Assembly: GCA_010909165.1 (NCBI GenBank)
Contig: VJWM01000283.1
Coordinates: forward strand, 1 to 64,000
DNA length: 64,000 nucleotides
Reading direction: 5' to 3'
From: Anthoceros angustus
Taxonomy: Eukaryota > Streptophyta > Anthocerotopsida > Anthocerotales > Anthocerotaceae
Under the pieces are notes generated by a model, which saw nothing but the letters and a program-made list of their open reading frames with translations, had not been told where the DNA came from and made no database searches. This document shows, piece after piece, positions 1 through 10,253 of this stretch. A program made the translations under genes and the position numbers. Each line of letters opens with the position of its first letter. The stretch's first letter is position 1.

Positions 1-777
1 AACGAGTTGCTCCCCTTGTGAATGGTTGCTGTGAAATTGCTTTGCTTTGGGTGTGTGGCAAATGCCTGCAGAACTCTGCTTGAGGGTAGACTACTGTGGA
101 AAGACTGGAGGTTCTCGCCCGTGTCAAACTCATAGCAACCGCCCAAGGAAGAACTTCGGTGGAGGCGGACCTGTGCGCCAGCTGTAAGGGCGAGTCGAAA
201 CCAAGAAGCCCGAATCGAGGTTAGACTAGGAGGAAGAGGATGAGGAGATGAGAAGATGAGTAGAGGATTAGAGGTGTAGGTGTTAGGAAGGCCACAGTGA
301 GCCTAAGGGACGAATCCCAACTGCAAGTAAACGAGCGCCCCGAGTGGAGAAGAGTCTTAGAAGTAGGGACGAATCGCGTGTGAACTGGGGTCCCCGGCGC
401 CTGTGGTAGGCTCACGGAGGCAGGACTCGCAATTGTGTGTCGTTGTAGGTCAAGTTTGGTCTTAGAAGTAGGGACGAATCGCGTGTGAACTGGGGTCCCG
501 CGCCGTAGGCTTTGTCACGAGGTGACCCGCAATTGTTTTGTGTCGTTGTAGGTCGAGGGTTGGCGATTTTCAAGGCAAGTGGTGCACCGAAGAGGGAGAG
601 TAGAGCGCCTTGTTTTTAGAAGGTCGAGAAGTGTCACCGCAGCGACGGGCATCACAAGACCTCGAACTTTCACACAAGTCTCATGGGACGCAAACCCAAC
701 GCACGTTTAAAGGATAAGTGTGGTCCGCTTATAGTGGGAGGACCTGGGAGGCCCTGATTCTCCTACCACTTGCACGG
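1..777 (+). repeat. LTR-like repeat, left part outside the window
   Basis: This stretch recurs in inverted orientation at about 44,900-45,540; position 1 pairs with 45,540 and the end near 770-777 (CCTACCAC) pairs with about 44,900. The right-hand copy continues past 45,540, so the repeat starts before this window. A segment near 680-700 with the words CTCATGGGACG and CAAACCC resembles the region just upstream of the 3' end of many plant gypsy LTRs. There is no coding frame of note. It is probably a long terminal repeat of a gypsy-type element; no primer site follows it, so it may be solo or a 3' LTR. Confidence 0.5.
355..556 (+). repeat. 105-bp tandem duplication inside the LTR-like repeat
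   Basis: Two direct copies begin with TCTTAGAAGTAGGGACGAAT at 355 and 460 (period 105 bp). The second copy ends near 556 with TCGTTGTAGGTC. The inverted relative at 45,110-45,220 has only one copy, so the duplication is specific to this repeat. Confidence 0.75.
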
Positions 778-1135
778 GATTTGTTGTTGAAAGGTTGGAT
801 AGTTTCTAGACCAACTCTTCTTTCTCGGATGCATACAGAATGGCAAGGGTAAGGAGTCGATACATATCTCCATCTCACTGATTTGTCTCATACCCCTCAT
901 AGAGCACCCTCACCCCATGGCCCTTCCTACAATTCAAGCGGCATCACGGCTTGTGGCCATGCTTAATCGAGACTTCCGTTAACCTAGTCTTGCTAAGAGG
1001 GTTAGGTTAGTTCTACGTTTAGTTAACCTCACATGGTTAGTTAATTTACCTTTGGGTTACATTAACATACAACTATATAAGACACAATTTTGTTAGTTAA
1101 TTATTCATTGTTTTGTGTTGCATACCGCTCATGCT
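778..1135. other. AT-rich spacer without gene
   Basis: No open frame of note. The stretch 970-1,060 repeats the word GGTTAG/GTTAACC several times, followed by AT-rich sequence. It separates the LTR-like repeat from the gypsy remnant. Confidence 0.4.
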
Positions 1136-1456
1136 TCAGCACATTGTGTCAAAGCACCAATCTATTGTAACGTAGTCTTGTCCCGATCCTCCTTTACCCA
1201 TTGATTGTAACTCGCCGGTATCAGGAGGTGTCCTATATTTCATGCGCCTGCCACCGTGTCGACATTGTCCATGAGGGGTGGTGGTCCTTCTTCGCGCTTC
1301 AAGCTTCCCGAAATCTTGACACCCGAACCTTCCTAACATGGGTACAATTACAATAGGAGCAACCCACTCTGAGCACCAAATCACTCCTGCCCGTCGGTCA
1401 CTCCGACCATAGAATACTTGGGTCTCTGCTTGATCTGCAGAGGCCGCCTCCTTCAA
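1136..1456 (-). pseudogene. Gypsy reverse transcriptase, N-terminal fragment
   Basis: The frame contains SEWVAPIVIVP followed by CQDFGKL, which corresponds to the first conserved block of Ty3/gypsy reverse transcriptases (the usual form has a KKDG-type turn and a C-x-D-[FY]-R-x-LN run). The turn residues are altered and the frame becomes unlike RT after about residue 60. The catalytic YxDD region is absent. The same block occurs on the plus strand near 53,585 (GWVAPIVVVP). This is a truncated polymerase remnant of the leftmost gypsy element. Confidence 0.6.
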
Positions 1457-1515
1457 ATTGATCCAGTGTACCCAGCCCTCCGAATTGCCATGTCAAGAAT
1501 CTTGAAGGCAAACAC

Positions 1516-2356
1516 TCACATACCCCTAAGTACCCTACAAAACTCCTCTTTCTCTACCGCTCCTAGGTATCTAGAAATCTTGACTACCTTGCTAGGCTCT
1601 AGCTCTAGATCTTCTACTGCGTCTCGATCTACATATGTCCCCTCCGGACTACTACCTATACTGTTTACCTCCACTGGATGCCTTCTCTTTCCCACGGTTT
1701 CAGGGATTCCCCTGATCGCTTTCTTTACAATCTTGCGGGATCTTGGGCTCACCGCAAGCAACTGTCTCAAACTAACCACAAATTCTCGGTCAAGCAATGC
1801 GTCAGCAAAACTCGAGATCTTATCTGGCAAGGTTTCCTCCCCGTTTGCAGCCCTGACGCTGGTCGGCTCCGACCTTATTGGTAAATTTCTCGAATCCATA
1901 GTCCCCCCTATCGGTGGGGACTCCATACCCGGCGGATCAACAACTCCAGGCTCCGCTGCCTCCTTCCTCATATGCTGGGTGAGCCTCTATAACCAGCATC
2001 TCCGCCACTTCGCGACTGATGTCGGGAGGGAACACCGTTCGCCCCTCCCCTTCCTTGGGTTCCTCTATTTTTCGCCCTACCACGGTAGGCTGCCTGCCTA
2101 CCGTCGTAATGCTACTCCGCCTTTTGCCTCCATGTGTCCTGCTGGGGTGCCTGATGCCTCTTTCTTTCCTTTGGGACAACCTTCCTTCTAGGACCTTCTC
2201 CGCTCGCCGTTGGTCCACAAGGTCCCGCTGGAGCTTCTCCACATTTCTCTCCAATTTGGCTGCCTTCTCGTTGGACTCCATGGCCTCCTGCCACTTGGTC
2301 CTCGGCCTCAAGTCATCTCTCGGGCCTTGTTGCCTGGATTTCTCTGACATGCCCAT
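1516..2356 (-). pseudogene. Gypsy gag-pol linker with coiled coil
   Basis: Two overlapping minus-strand frames are joined by a frameshift. The upstream one (2,356-1,937) is rich in K, E and R, with a heptad-like stretch around residues 25-60 that predicts a coiled coil. The downstream one (1,971-1,516) contains FVVSLRQLLAVSPRSRKIVK, resembling the leader found just before the retropepsin of many plant gypsy polyproteins (pattern xLxxLLxxSPxxR). It lies upstream of the RT fragment, as expected. No DTG or DSG protease motif survives. Identification rests on pattern and order only. Confidence 0.5.
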
Positions 2357-2595
2357 AGGAGGCCGTTAGCCTCTAGCCCCTTCACCCACGCTAATCCGAA
2401 AGCACTGCTGTGCACTCAAAGAAATCTCCTAGGGACCCCACCCTCGCCTCCTCTTAAAATCTCAGCCCCTTGCACTCCTGGGCCATCACAGTGGTCCTGC
2501 ACGCCGCTTCCATCCGCCTTCCGCCCGCCAAGGGTGATGGCGCCCAGGCGCGCCAAGCGCCTCATGACCCTTTCCTCTTCTTCCCCACCGGTCAT

Positions 2596-3730
2596 TCACC
2601 TGCTGTAGGGGGTGCCTCGCCACCGCAGTAGGTTGAGCCCCTCACCGTGGTAGTCTCCGCTCCTACCGCTAAGAATCGATGGGGTGCCTCCTTCGGCACC
2701 CATGAAATGGGGGATTCCCACCCTTGGGTACCACCCTACTGCAGGTAGTCCTTCATCATAGACCACCATTTGGCCCCCTATGGCCTGATCTTGACTTCCT
2801 CCTCCTCGTTCTTCTTGTGGGGGAAAAGCCTCCCACTCCGACAATCTCGCCGGCGTTGCCTCCACCTCCTCTATCCTCGGACCTGGCGCGCTTGTGGAGG
2901 TTTGCCCTCCCACTGTCTTCCTTAGCGCAAAGGGCAAAGGCCTCTCTAAGCTTGGCTGGAGGTGGATGATCTCAAAAGGATGCCAAGCATCCTCAAGCTC
3001 CTTGCTGGTCAAGAGCCCCTCTATCTCCCACAAATGCACCAAATAGGTGCTGAGGTAGCATGGCCTGCCTCCTCATCCACTCAGATTCACGGGAGGAGCT
3101 CCTCGATGGTGTATGTAGGCTCATACATGATAGTTCCCCAATCCGCTTGGCTCGCTAAATCTTCCACAAGAATTGAAGGGTTGGTGCTGAAATAAGAAGC
3201 AATTCACCAATCCCAAGACAATCTTGGCAAAGAGCCCACTCAGCCCCTTGACATGTCCGCCTTCCGCCCGCTTCTTGGCGTGGCTTTCACCCCCCATCCA
3301 TCATGTCTAAGGAACTCGTGGAATTTCAAATGGAAATTCTTCCCTCCGCTCGACCTCTCGAGGAGAGCGACTCGAGCCTCCTTCTCCGGGTCCCATACAC
3401 CTGCTAACGCTTCAATACTCCAACAACGGGCCGCTCGAGCATTCTCTCCGCAAAGCGGCATGCCTCCATTGATGGAGGTTGATGTAACACCTCAATCAAC
3501 TCCAAATTGGTAGGCCATTGGCGGCCATACACCCACCCCAATGATGTTTTCTCGGCCCATTGCTTGAAATCCACCAAATCTGGATTGAGCTGCTCAAACA
3601 CGAAATTGTGCATCTCAAAATCGCCTCACGGCGCGGCCTCATGCCGCTTCTTTTCCTCCTCCTGGGTCGAGCCCTTGGTGGGCCGCCCTTGCCTTTCCTC
3701 ACTGAGGCCGCGGCGCCTTCGCCCAAGCGC
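2596..3730 (-). pseudogene. Gag-like region of the left gypsy remnant
   Basis: Consecutive minus-strand frames (3,726-3,496, 3,613-3,404, 3,461-3,240 and 3,042-2,596) overlap through frameshifts and together look like one protein of about 350 residues. Recognisable words are FEQLNPDLVDFKQWAEKT, KFHLKFHEFLRHDGWGVKAT and MVHLWEIEGLL. The bias toward E, L, W and R and the position upstream of the linker suggest the N-terminal part of a gypsy gag or an extra ORF. I do not recognise a named domain. The frame breaks show that it is not functional. Confidence 0.45.
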
Positions 3731-4129
3731 CCAAGGAAGTAAGTTACTTCCCAATATCGGATCGGCTCAGCTTCGCCGGGCTTCCCTGTGGCTTCTCAAA
3801 AGCCTCTCCTCTCGACAAAGAAACCCCAGTGAGACACAATTCCATGTTAGTCCAGTTTGCTTCCCAAATTCTGGATTGCCACCCCTCTTTCCAGAGCCAA
3901 GGCGCCGCCATAATTAGGGTCTATATTCTTCTCAAGGCCTCATCGGACCGCCGGACACCCTCGATGCTCCAACCTGGCTGCCCGGCCCTCCTCGACATTT
4001 CCTAGCCAACGAGGCCTGCCTTCTCACGTTCCACGAATCGACACTTTCCTCTACCTCCTTCTCCTTTTCTTCCTTCTCTTTTCTTCGACACCGCCGTGGC
4101 CTCCAGGATCTTCAGCTCGCGCATGACCT

Positions 4130-4351
4130 TTGTCGCGGGTCATGCCAGGGTACCTGGGGTATGGTTGATATTGGGACGCCCCGAGTATGGCATCGAGCCC
4201 CAGTATGGCGATATCGACCGTATGGCTGGGGCATGTCCCCCGAGTATGGCTGATCTCGTCGGCATCCTCCTCCTCTTTCACCACATTGGCAATGCAAGTT
4301 CCTCGCCATGGACCCGCCAATTGTGCCAACCCCATCGAAACATAGTTCTCT
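4130..4351. repeat. Copy of the element's 3' UTR repeats outside LTR A
   Basis: This segment parallels 5,090-5,400 in the same orientation: both open with a GTACCT-GGGTATGGTTGATATTGG run, continue with GTATGGCTGATCT units, and end with the CCTCCTCTTTCACCACATTGG and AACATAGTTCTCTTGTC runs. The sequence normally just inside the 3' end of the methyltransferase gypsy element is therefore also present outside its LTR, so the left boundary of that element is rearranged. Confidence 0.7.
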
Positions 4352-5071
4352 TGTCGAAAAGCACACGATGTCGTTGGGCGATCGTCGATAGAGGTAGAGG
4401 GCCTCACATGATTGTGAGGCTGGCGGAAATCGTGACACGCTGCGGATCGCCTCCCAAGGTCGATCCCAAGGAAAACATCAACACATTCCACACACCAAAA
4501 TTTTAAATTGCAATGCTTCTTTCTCCTTACAGGCCTGTGCACGACTTCAACAACGCCTACAATGGGCGCCCTCTCCTTTTTGTCCAGCGCCATCTCAATC
4601 TCCACGCCGATTCACTTGGGTTGGTCCCTTGCTTTCCCATGATTCCTCGGCCTCGACCCTTGGTGTGAGTCATCATGGGCGCCCTTCACTGCAGAGCAAT
4701 TCTAGGGTAGGCTAACCTAAGCCAACTCCTAGGTGTTGTTAATGAAACCAACCCTAACTAAACACACCAAAACTAATGTGAATGTGTTAGTTTGGTTGGT
4801 CAAATATACATACCCTTCAACCCGCACTAGCCTATCTCAACAAAAGGAAAATAAAGCTAGGTAAGTAAGTAGTAGGTCCTAGACAGACCTCAGTTGTTTG
4901 GGACTTAGAGTGTCTGAGCGTTGGGCTGAGTGAGTCCGGGACGTCCGGGTGAGGAGAGAGTCCGTCGGGGCTGGGAAGTCCCGGGACGTCGGGGAGGAGA
5001 GTCCCAGGCCAGCAGGGAGGCCCATCTCTAGTCACACCGCACATCACGGTCTCCCATTTATTGTTTTTGCA
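4352..5071 (-). repeat. LTR A (3' LTR) of the methyltransferase gypsy element
   Basis: Begins TGTCGAAAAGCAC and ends TTTTTGCA (TG...CA). It aligns along its length with 13,092-13,871 and 18,940-19,628: shared words include CCTCCCAAGGTCGATCCCA, CGACTTCAACAACGCCTACA, AACTCCTAGGTGTTGTTAAT and AGGTAAGTAAGTAGTAGGTC. The right part holds GC-rich repeats of the type GAGTCCCGGGACG, whose number differs between LTRs. Confidence 0.8.
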
Positions 5072-5599
5072 CGATCGGTGTCGTGCGAATCAAGGTACCT
5101 AGGGTATGGTTGATATTGGAAAGTAGCCGTGTAAATCTTGGGGTTGTCGAGTATCAAGCGATCTTGGGGTCCCAGTATGGTTCTGAGGCATCCGTGATTG
5201 GGGCATCCGAGTATGGCTGATCTTGGGACTGTCCAGTATCTCGAGCATCTTGGGGCATCCGGTATGGGCGTCTTGGGGCTGTCCAGTATGGCTGATCTTG
5301 GGAGCGTCCCTCCTCCTCTTTCACCACATTGGCAATCTTGAGTTCCCTTCTCGCCATGGGTATTGTGCCAACCACACATCGAAACATAGTTCTCTTGTCC
5401 CCCGGTGTTTGGGTCTTGATGGTAAGTGCTCATGGAGCAGGTGTTGCCGCGCTTGGGGCAATACACTGGAGTGGGGACTTGGACAAAGGTGGAAGTCAGC
5501 AGCGATGGTATCCTCCATTACTATCGGCAACATCAAGTCTAGATCATCGATCGTTGGCATACTTGGCATGGGAGTGTCTATTTGGGGAATCAATCGGTG
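5072..5599 (-). repeat. 3' untranslated region with GTATGGCTGATCTTGGG repeats
   Basis: Between LTR A and the end of pol lie imperfect tandem units of about 25-45 bp built on AGTATGG...ATCTTGGGGC (roughly 5,100-5,310). Similar GGGAC-containing words recur in the 5' part of the element near 11,930-12,070. Beyond 5,400 no frame continues clearly until the pol end near 5,600. Confidence 0.55.
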
Positions 5600-6720
5600 A
5601 CAATGGTGGGATCAAGATTTGGGAGGTGGCGGCGCACAATTCTTCATGTGGTCGGTGGTTCGCCCATCGACTCCTTGCGACAAAGAACCCCGTTGGATCT
5701 CGACCTCCTTGACCCGCACATGCGGCTGCTTGGTGTCCAAAGTATCACGAGGTTTGCCTTTAGATGAAGTCCCCACACAGAATTTCTTGACTTAGGGGCG
5801 GCGCCAGTGTGGGCATAGCGGAGGGTGTCTCGGTCGAGCAATGCGCCAAATTGGCCATGGCCATAGGCATTGCTTGGCGAGAGCAGCCGTGTCCAATGAC
5901 TCGAGCCTTCTGGTCATCCAAGTCCACCACCTCGTACATGTGCTTGGCAATGGAACTAGGGGCGGTGGCTCCTACCAAACAGTAGGGCTGAAATGAGCCA
6001 AGCTATGCTTGCTCATACGGTATCCCATGGCATATCTGAGTGACAAGTCCCCACTCGGTCTTGGGCAGCAGGCGAGTTTCCTAAGACCCTTCTTGATGGT
6101 CACAACCATCCGCTCTGCCAACCCATCGACTGGGATGATCACGGTGGTCCGGTGATCAATGAGGGCTGAATCCAAAAGATCTTGGAACTCTCCCGGAATT
6201 GAGCCTTGGTGGGTGAGACACTCGGCAACTTCCAAATCTACCCAAGGCGTCTCAAGAATGCTTGGGCCGTGCTCAAGTGAAGTCTTGTCTGCGCCACTAC
6301 CTCAACCCACTTGGAGAAATGTTCCATCATAACGAGAATGTAAACATTCCCTCTTGGTGTCCGTGGGAGCTCTCCTATCAAGTCACAAGACCACCTGAAA
6401 AATAGTCCCATGATCAGGAGTGGGTGGAGCTGCGGATGTTGGATAGTGAATGAGGTCTTGACCCGGTCACACTCCTCACAGCACGCCACCTGTTGCTTGA
6501 CCTGAGCATGCATGCCATGCCAATAGAAGTGAGGAACCAACAGGCTGTAAGTGTGCTCGACACCAAAGTGTCCCATGTCGTTGTGTACTCAGCGGATCAG
6601 CTCCACCCGGTCCGCCGGTGGTGGAACTAGGCGCTCCACCATTATGTTCGTGAAGGTAGCCATCCGCCATTGGTATGAGGAGGCCGCTGCTGATCCGCTC
6701 TGCTCTAATCTCAAGGAGGA
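5600..6720 (-). pseudogene. Gypsy integrase of the methyltransferase element
   Basis: Frames at 6,576-6,238 and 6,235-5,972, with shorter ones to 5,640, form an integrase. The N-terminal zinc-binding segment shows GHFGVEHTYSLL, then HFYWHGMH and CCEECDRVK (HHCC type). The catalytic core follows with WSCDLIGELP (first Asp) and the word VILVMMEHFSKWVEVV where the family usually has a second conserved acid nearby; DGLAERMVVTIKKGLRK marks the conserved Glu region. The C-terminal part ends with a TLRYAHT word and DHMKNCAPP near 5,620, typical of a gypsy integrase tail. No chromodomain is evident. The protein would join element DNA to the host chromosome; several frameshifts make this copy inactive. 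Confidence 0.85.
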
Positions 6721-6729
6721 GTCTAGTTG

Positions 6730-7250
6730 ACTGTTGCAAAAACTTCAAAGTGTAATCCTCCACACGTCCTTGGGACTCGATCACGGCGTTGGCCTCCAGC
6801 TCCAAGACAGACCATAGCCGCAAAGCGGCCGAGAAGACGGGGCATTCGAATCAGCATCTTGCCTGCCAGCATCTTATTTCTGTCTCCGTTCGGGACAAAG
6901 TGTCGTTTGATGTGATGCGGCCGGTGGACCACCTCGAATTCATAGTCTTGAAGAATCATGGCCCATCTGGCCAGCTTACCAGAGCTTGGTGTTGGTCATG
7001 AGCCACTTGAGATGATCGGTGACCAGTAGTAAAGGGCTTGCCATAGAGGTAGGGCGAAAGTGGAAACGGCCCTGCAGACACTCTCCTTGGTAGCTGTAGT
7101 TTGCTCTATTGTTGTTGCTACGATAGGCAATCACTGCTCCCTGCCCTTCCTCTAGCGGGCCAGCGCTCCAAGTCCCAAGATGCTCCATGTGGACCACAAA
7201 GGGCTTCTCAATCGCCTAGCCATGACGGGTGCCTCGGTCAGCCTTTCCTT
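6730..7250 (-). pseudogene. RNase H domain of the methyltransferase gypsy element
   Basis: The frame at 7,197-6,976 contains KPFVVHM-like, GAVIAY, NYSYQGECL and LLLVTDHLKWLMTN words, and 6,959-6,723 contains MILQDYEFEVVHRP. These are in the normal order of a Ty3/gypsy RNase H (a first-strand Asp region, the YSxxxxECL helix, TDHxxLKWL, then the ILQDYxFEVxHRPG end). The first block is garbled (HMEHLGTWSAG where a TDASxxGxGAVL-like run is expected). The enzyme would degrade RNA in RNA:DNA hybrids during reverse transcription. It lies between RT and integrase. Confidence 0.85.
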
Positions 7251-8100
7251 CAAGGATTGAAGGCTGAACCACCTCTGTCCATTCCATTTGACATCCTTGT
7301 GCAGCAGTCGTTAAGGGGCTTGGCTATTCGGAAGTTTTGGATGTATACTCGATAGTAGTTGCATAGACCCAAGAAAGCTCGTGGCGCCCGAAACATTGGT
7401 AGGCTCCTTGACCTGTGGGATGGCGAACCTTGAGTGTGGCGTCCACTCCATTGGGCACAATCGATGTCCAAGGTAGCCATGTCACTCCCAAACTCGCACT
7501 TAGCCGGGTGGCAAGTCAGCTGTGCCTTCCTCAAGCGCTGAAATAGGTCCTCCAAATGGACTAAATGTGACTCAAAGTCCGCGCGTGGACAAGCACATCA
7601 TCAATATAGCACACTAGATTGGCGGATCCAGCAAGCACTATGTCCATGACACGCTGAAAAGTGACCGGTGCATTCTTGAAGGAAGGCATCACCAGCCATT
7701 CCACAACTGCTGGGAACCATGGAAAGCGGTTTTCTTGATGTCCTCCTCAGCCACCGGACCTGGTTGAAGCCTTGCGAAGGTCGGTATGGAGAAGAAAGTG
7801 GAGTTGCCAATGCTTGTCAAAATCTCCTCGGGGTCGGCATTGGGTACCGGTCTGGCGGTGACAGATTGATGGGACCAGTAGTCCCCACATCCGCTTCTCA
7901 TCCATAGGCCATTGCTGTCCTTCTTAGGTGGCATGGTGGCGGGCATAGTCCGAGTGTGAAGGACGGATGAGCCGGCTTCCGGCAATTCTTGACAGCGTGC
8001 ATCCACCATGTCCCATCTGCTGAGCACATGCGTCGCGGTAAATGGGCTCCTTGCTGGTCGATTGATGTGAAAAATGGCCACATTGCGCTTGACTCCTTCA
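7250..8100 (-). pseudogene. Reverse transcriptase of the methyltransferase gypsy element
   Basis: Starting near 8,000, frames contain MPPKKDSNGLWM, then GDY, NADPEEILTSIG and PVAEEDIKKTAFHGSQQLW (the fingers/palm approach). The palm active site YIDD lies at 7,597-7,608 inside CYIDDVLVHAR. Downstream LTCHPAKCEFG and FLGLCNYYRVYIQNF form the thumb boundary. All blocks are in gypsy order but spread over three frames. A longer-than-usual stretch (8,400-8,100) links the methyltransferase to RT. The active-site aspartates are intact although the reading frame is not. Confidence 0.88.
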
Positions 8101-8399
8101 TGGAGAAAGCGGTCCTTGTCTTGAAGTATCAAGGCGCAGTGCCACTGTCCGGCGCTAAGCTTGGGTCCCATGGTCCATGGAAAAGTCTCGACACATAGCT
8201 TGAGCTTAGGTGCTGGTGGCTTGTCTCCTCGGGAGCGCATCGGGACTCCAGCCACCACCGCTGGATGCTGAAAAACATTCATGGGCGCCCATGCCTCATG
8301 CTCTCCCCCCCACCAATAAGACCCGGTGGTGTAGCAGTGGAAGGGCAAATGCATCAAGCCAGTGGTGTGCCAGGCGCAACTCCATCGAGTGTCCCGGAT

Positions 8400-9262
8400 C
8401 GGGATAGGAGTTGAAAAGCAAGGCAAGCACTCCTGGCGGTCGGGCTGAGATCCATAGCTCGCCTAAAAAGGCCGTGACGTGGACTGTGGAGCTGGTGGCA
8501 TGGGTGTGGAACCCCATGATGCGCTCCCGCTCTTCCACGTGGGCTCCTCCCACACAGTATCGTGTTGAAGCAAGCTGTCCCTTGTCCCCTATGCATAGGG
8601 GAAAGCTCACCAAGGTAGGCAAAGTCTGCTGGGGTCCCGGGACATTGGTAGGATACCAAGGTGGCTTCTCAGCTTGCACCGGCCAGTGCAGTGATGGGCG
8701 TCAAGGCGCAAGGCGAAGAGTGGGGTCCCGAGTAGTCCGGACAGCACCTGTGTCCAACAAAGGTGAGGCCAAATTGGTCCAATAATTTCGCGGTGAGCGA
8801 AACTACCCACTTGTGCGCATCTAGCAAGAGGGTGTGCCCACATGGTGCTGAACCATCATGTCTTGGCGCAGAAACGAGTATCCCGATTCTGGGTGTTCTC
8901 TAAGACATAAGCGCAACCGGGTGAACTCCCAATCGGTGAGAACACTGCAATCCCAAAACAGGTCATGGGGATCTTGCAATCACCTCCCTGCCTTGAGAGA
9001 ATCCTGCATTCCCATCCCGACCACCACATCAATGGGCGCTAGGAGTTGGATGTCTTGAAATGAATATCCGGATATCTTGGGAAATGCGGAAAGGTCGGTG
9101 ATTGTGGCACTGCGTTGGGAAGCCTCAGCATCCTTTGAGTCGATACTGCATGCGTAGGGCTGTAGGACAGGACATCACATGAAACATAGCGAGTGATCAG
9201 CCCATTCTCAAGAAATGCCTCAAGACCGGTGCAGAGCCCGCCAAAGAGTTCCAAGCATGGTA
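8400..9262 (-). pseudogene. C5-cytosine DNA methyltransferase-like domain within gypsy pol
   Basis: Between protease and RT lies a stretch with the ordered landmarks of a small C5 methyltransferase. Motif I-like LELFGGLCTGLEAFLENGL (9,254-9,198) is the S-adenosylmethionine loop. IDVVVG followed by a GWEC word in the next frame (about 9,050-8,990) takes the place of motif IV, where the usual PCQ appears altered to ECR/ECQ. YVLENT (LEN at 8,902-8,894) matches the motif VI ENV region. QVGSFAHR (8,813-8,790) matches the motif VIII Q-x-R-like segment, and ERERIMGF and RAMDLS (8,470-8,441) match the C-terminal motifs IX-X. Frameshifts break the domain. Cytosine methyltransferases inside retrotransposons have been reported in charophytes and dinoflagellates. 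The role here is inferred: methylation of the element's own DNA. Confidence 0.75.
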
Positions 9263-9740
9263 AGGTCGGGTCTGGTGAGGTCCATGTGAGGACAGGTCTT
9301 GTTCAAGAGCCGATGGGAGCATACTCACTCGGTGGAGGCTTCACTGCGGTGCACGCACCAGTGGGGTGACCAAAGAAAGAGTTGTCCGCAAGAGGACATC
9401 CGAAGGCGTGGCGGAGCAAGCTAGTCTCACGCAGGGCCCGCCGGCTTCATCGTCTCCAGCCCGTCATCCATGTGTTGGCATCCATTGGGAGCGGGGTCCC
9501 GGACACCGAGACTCGAGCATTGGGACCTGGAAGTCCCGGATCGACAACTGAAGGTAGCCAGAGTACTTGAGGCAGCCAAGGTGAGATATCCACTTGTCGC
9601 CATGCGATCCAAAGGAATGTAGGCGATCTCAGTCCTCCGCTCTTCCAATCGGGCGATAGAAAGCTTGCTCGGTCCAATTGTCCACGCTAACACCGTGGGA
9701 ACAAAACTCTGTCCAAGAGAATGTCATAGTGGTTGGTTGT
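9263..9740 (-). pseudogene. Linker between protease and methyltransferase
   Basis: Minus-strand frames at 9,693-9,427 contain VLAWTIGPSKLSIARLEERRTEIAYIPLD, shown here in short: a WTIGPSKL word followed by a run ending in IAYIPLD. The same words recur in the deletion derivative at 20,092-19,775 (LAWTIGPSKLPIAL). This probably is the C-terminal flank of the protease domain, where gypsy polyproteins often carry a conserved YDVLLG-type segment. It also contains GTCCCGGGAC-like GC-rich words around 9,490-9,540. Confidence 0.5.
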
Positions 9741-10010
9741 GTGACAAGGCAATGAGCAATGTCATAGCGGCCTGTGCTTCAAAGTGATAGACACGGGCTG
9801 CAAAGTCTCCCCGCTCACGGGCTCCAAGGATCCTGATGCTGTCCGAATGTTCCAAGGTGAGTGCCGGAGAGCATCACCACTCAAATGCAACCTGGCAGCG
9901 AGCGCTTTTCCAAGAATTACCGGCTGAGCCCCTGTATCTAGGAGAACGAGCTTGGGCGCGTATCCATTGATCAGCACATGTCCCTCCCGGTTGTCCACCA
10001 TGGCATTAGA
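9741..10010 (-). pseudogene. Retropepsin (aspartic protease) of the methyltransferase gypsy element
   Basis: The frame 10,001-9,762 reads INGYAPKLVLLDTGAQPVILG, with the catalytic DTGA at 9,938-9,927, followed by LAARLHLSGD and SGSLEPVSGETLQPVSITL. The hydrophobic strand, DTG loop and glycine-rich second half fit a retroviral-type aspartic protease of about 80-100 residues, active as a dimer, which cuts the Gag-Pol polyprotein. It lies downstream of gag and upstream of the methyltransferase domain. The catalytic triad is intact in this frame. A second copy at 20,340 is less complete. Confidence 0.88.
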
Positions 10011-10253
10011 GACACGAGCGGACAGCCGATTAGTAGGCTGGATCCGTGGCCGATCTTGGCGGGGTGATGCTCGATGAGAAGAGCATATGCCGAGATAGCG
10101 GGGTGGGATTCATCCGATCCGGTGAGGAGGTCCGCTGTCCCGTGAGAGGGATCGAGCCTGCCCAAGTGGGGAACATTCCGATGTCCCATGGGCGGGGGAC
10201 ACATGCCCCGCCCTAAGTCCTCACGTCGGGTGGCCTTTGGCGAGATCCTCTTG

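Larger units (their letters stand above)
1136..4040 (-). mobile_element. Ty3/gypsy remnant (gag-like region to start of RT)
   Basis: Minus-strand frames in the order gag-like region (3,730-2,596), charged coiled-coil and pre-protease linker (2,356-1,516) and the first part of reverse transcriptase (1,456-1,136) indicate a broken gypsy element read right to left. The RT start resembles that of the plus-strand gypsy element at 53.5 kb, so both may belong to one clade. The element stops after the RT start; the rest of RT, RNase H and integrase are missing. The LTR-like repeat at 1-777 lies downstream in the coding sense and may be its 3' LTR. Confidence 0.6.

Noticed and set aside
1418-2191. 257-residue plus-strand frame
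   Set aside because: Overlaps the minus-strand gypsy linker and RT frames, which have recognisable retroelement words; this one has none.
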